From assembly GCA_023387085.1 (NCBI GenBank), contig JAEWIL010000093.1:1-6841 (forward strand): a stretch of DNA of 6,841 bases, written 5' to 3'. Source of the DNA: Pseudomonadota bacterium (GTDB taxonomy: Bacteria > Pseudomonadota > Alphaproteobacteria > Sphingomonadales > Sphingomonadaceae). The notes under the pieces are model-generated. The model made no database searches. It was not told the origin of the DNA and saw nothing but the letters and a program-made list of their open reading frames with translations. Below are positions 5,221 to 6,841 of the stretch, piece after piece (the stretch's first letter is position 1; each line of letters opens with the position of its first letter). Position numbers and translations under genes: made by a program.

Positions 5221-6341
5221 CAGTCGTGGACCGTGACGATCGGTTTAAGCACCAACCCGAACTGGCGCAATGTGCCCAGAATTTCGCGGTGCCCGAAGGC
5301 CTGACAGGCCGAGGCGAAGCCGGTGCGGCGCGGCGCCTGCTGCAGCAGGTTCGCGGCACACCACGCCTGCATCAGTCCGGTCTGCTTGTAGTTGCAATTG
5401 CCGTGGATCAGCACATGCGCGCGGCCGAGCGGACCCGAGGCGTGGACCGAATCGATGCTGGTGTTCAGCCGTGGATTCTCGCGGGGCGGCATGTCGCCCT
5501 GAACCGACGCCGCCATTTCCGATAGCGCGGCTTCCTGCTCGGCGAAGGGCAGGGGTTTGATGTCGGTATCGATCATCTTCGTCATGCCCACGACATTGTC
5601 CATGACCTCGCGCGCGAAGACGCCGCCGTAGACCTTCACCGTCGAGACGCGCGGGTCGGACTTGAACCAGATAGGATGCGAGGTTCCGCCCCAGGGCAAG
5701 GTCAGTGCGGTCGCATGCTGGCCCGGGACCGCGCATTCGGTCGTCGTCAGCGTCGGCCACTGAACATATTGGTTGTTTTCGAGATAATACCAGTCGGCCT
5801 TGAGGATGGTGAAGATCGTCTGGACCGAGGCATAGGTCGGAAAGCCTTTCCACAGCACGAGCATGTCGAGCGTGTCGAGCCCCGGCATCGTTTCGAGCGC
5901 GATGTTGGCCGCGATCTCGCCGGTCGTGTACATATGGGCGACGCAGGGCGAGAGGAGCAGGCCCTTCTTCGCGAAGCCGTCGCCCCACTTTTCCTGTGCC
6001 AGCAGCATCCAGTCCTGCTCGCCGGTAGTGTCGAGATAGTGGCAGCCGGCGGCGAGGCACGCCTCGACTGTCTCCGGCCCGTATTTGATGAAGGGGCCGA
6101 CCATGTTGCACACGACGCTGGCGCCCTTGAACAGCTTGGTCAGCGCCTCGACGCTATGCTCGACTTCGGCGACTTCATAGTCGGCGGTCTCGATACCGGG
6201 GACCCTGTCCATCACCTCCTGCACGCGTTTCGCGTCGCGGCCCGCGGCGATGAAGGGGATGCCGAGTTCGCGCAGATATTCGCAGACGAGGCGGCCGGTG
6301 TAGCCCGAGGCGCCATAGACGATGACCGGTTTCTTGCTCAT
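5220..6341 (-). CDS. Saccharopine-dehydrogenase-like NAD(P)-binding oxidoreductase
   Basis: A 373-residue protein with an N-terminal Rossmann fold of the saccharopine dehydrogenase NADP-binding type: VIVYGASGYTG (6-16) is the dinucleotide loop. GRD (34-36) with Arg35 favours NADP. NMVGPF (79-84) and HYLDTTGE (101-108) are the family landmarks also seen in SCCPDH and in the mycobacterial trans-acting enoyl reductase. The C-terminal half (about 120-373) differs from lysine-pathway saccharopine dehydrogenases; its GNCNYKQTG segment and cysteine-containing end resemble a C-terminal domain of unknown function found with this fold (DUF5938 as I recall). No export signal. It has a good Shine-Dalgarno AAGGA (minus strand, 6355-6351), 9 nt from the ATG, and lies 30 nt after the SDR gene. 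A role in lysine metabolism is unlikely given its neighbours; the reaction is unknown, probably reduction or oxidation of an acid- or CoA-linked substrate. Confidence 0.85.
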   Translation of the reverse strand: MSKKPVIVYGASGYTGRLVCEYLRELGIPFIAAGRDAKRVQEVMDRVPGIETADYEVAEVEHSVEALTKLFKGASVVCNMVGPFIKYGPETVEACLAAGCHYLDTTGEQDWMLLAQEKWGDGFAKKGLLLSPCVAHMYTTGEIAANIALETMPGLDTLDMLVLWKGFPTYASVQTIFTILKADWYYLENNQYVQWPTLTTTECAVPGQHATALTLPWGGTSHPIWFKSDPRVSTVKVYGGVFAREVMDNVVGMTKMIDTDIKPLPFAEQEAALSEMAASVQGDMPPRENPRLNTSIDSVHASGPLGRAHVLIHGNCNYKQTGLMQAWCAANLLQQAPRRTGFASACQAFGHREILGTLRQFGLVLKPIVTVHD

Positions 6342-6371
6342 TTACCCCAATCCTTTTGATGATGTCGTGGG

Positions 6372-6841
6372 TCAGACGGCGGTGTAGCCGCCGTCGACGA
6401 TCAGTTCGCTGCCGCACATGTAGGCGGCGTCGTCGCTGGCGAGGAACAGCAGCGGGCGCGCGATCTCGCGCGTCGTTGCCATGCGGCCGAGCGGAATAGC
6501 CGCGGCCGTCGCGGCGGCAAAACCGGCGGCTTCGTCGCCGAGCGCTCCCACGGCATCGGCGACGAGCTTGGTCTCGCAATAGCCGGGGTGGAGCGAGTTG
6601 ATCCGCACCGGCCAGCCCTTGCGCGCGCAATCGACGGCGACCGCCTTGGTGAGCATCGCGACGCCGGCCTTGCTGGCGTTGTAGGCGGGAAAGAGCGGCT
6701 CGGCGACGTTCGCCGCGATCGACGCGACGTTGATGATCACGCCGCCGCGATCCTTCATCGCCGCGATCCCCGCGCGCACGCCCAAAAAGACGCTTTCCAG
6801 ATTGACCGCCATCAACCGCTGCCATTCGCCAAGCCCGGTAT
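6372..6841 (-). CDS. Short-chain dehydrogenase/reductase, C-terminal part (5' end outside window)
   Basis: Classical SDR oxidoreductase that uses NAD(H) or NADP(H) on alcohol/ketone substrates. The frame stays open to the window edge; the TTG at 6815 is internal, since the conserved TGLGEWQRLMAVNLESVFLG runs through it. About 156 residues are visible of a family length near 250, so the TGxxxGxG cofactor loop is missing. Seen are the NxxS segment NVASIAA with the catalytic Ser, YNASK with catalytic Tyr and Lys (Ser to Tyr spacing 13 residues, the classical value), and NSLHPGYCETKLV. The C-terminal GRMATTREIARPLLFLASDDAAYMCG...VDGGYTAV is the usual ending. It is the first of three genes in the visible operon, 30 nt ahead of the saccharopine-dehydrogenase-like gene. 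Closest in type to the steroid-dehydrogenase or glucose-1-dehydrogenase-like SDRs, but SDR substrate cannot be read from these motifs. Confidence 0.93.
   Translation of the reverse strand, partial: TGLGEWQRLMAVNLESVFLGVRAGIAAMKDRGGVIINVASIAANVAEPLFPAYNASKAGVAMLTKAVAVDCARKGWPVRINSLHPGYCETKLVADAVGALGDEAAGFAAATAAAIPLGRMATTREIARPLLFLASDDAAYMCGSELIVDGGYTAV

Noticed and set aside
3476..5359. A 627-codon minus-strand frame overlapping the acyl-CoA ligase, including a stretch ...AETEGFEPSVPDLPVRRFSKPL...
   Set aside because: It is a +1/-1 shadow of the ligase gene with no family match, rich in Arg and Ala. Its C-terminal stretch is the well-known artefact obtained by translating the antisense of a tRNA-Ser gene.

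Overview
The window looks like a chromosomal segment of a GC-rich alphaproteobacterium, most likely a sphingomonad (Sphingopyxis/Sphingomonas/Novosphingobium type). The evidence is the petB-petC pair of an alphaproteobacterial cytochrome bc1 operon, a cytochrome c1 with the N-terminus I associate with sphingomonads, an EipA/DUF1134 envelope protein, CcrM-type GANTC sites, and the dispersed palindrome CCCGGAnTCGAnTCCGGG-like repeat family common in this class. The genus-level call is inference from recalled sequences, not from a search.

Left part (1-2064, + strand): the C-terminal half of cytochrome b (petB, cut by the window edge), full-length cytochrome c1 (petC), then adenine phosphoribosyltransferase (apt) only 20 nt later. 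The three probably share one transcript, joining respiratory chain complex III with purine salvage.

Middle (2065-3603): a 440-bp gap between convergent genes holds a long inverted repeat made of two REP-like palindromes and a strong intrinsic terminator with a UUCG loop. The terminator serves the minus-strand eipA gene (DUF1134, exported envelope-integrity family). Divergent from eipA, across 238 bp, is a complete tRNA-Ser(GCU) with encoded CCA and a plausible sigma70-type promoter. The shared upstream region carries four GANTC methylation sites in 68 bp and three copies of ACCATGA, an unexplained cluster that may tie eipA to the cell cycle.

Right part (3685-6841, - strand): a tightly packed operon, read right to left: a short-chain dehydrogenase (5' end outside the window), a saccharopine-dehydrogenase-like NAD(P)-binding oxidoreductase, and an AMP-forming acyl-CoA ligase whose start codon overlaps the upstream stop (TGATG). 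The set resembles a catabolic module that oxidises or reduces a substrate and activates a carboxylic acid to its CoA thioester. The substrate cannot be read from this sequence, and this is the least characterised unit in the window. No mobile element, CRISPR array or phage gene was seen.
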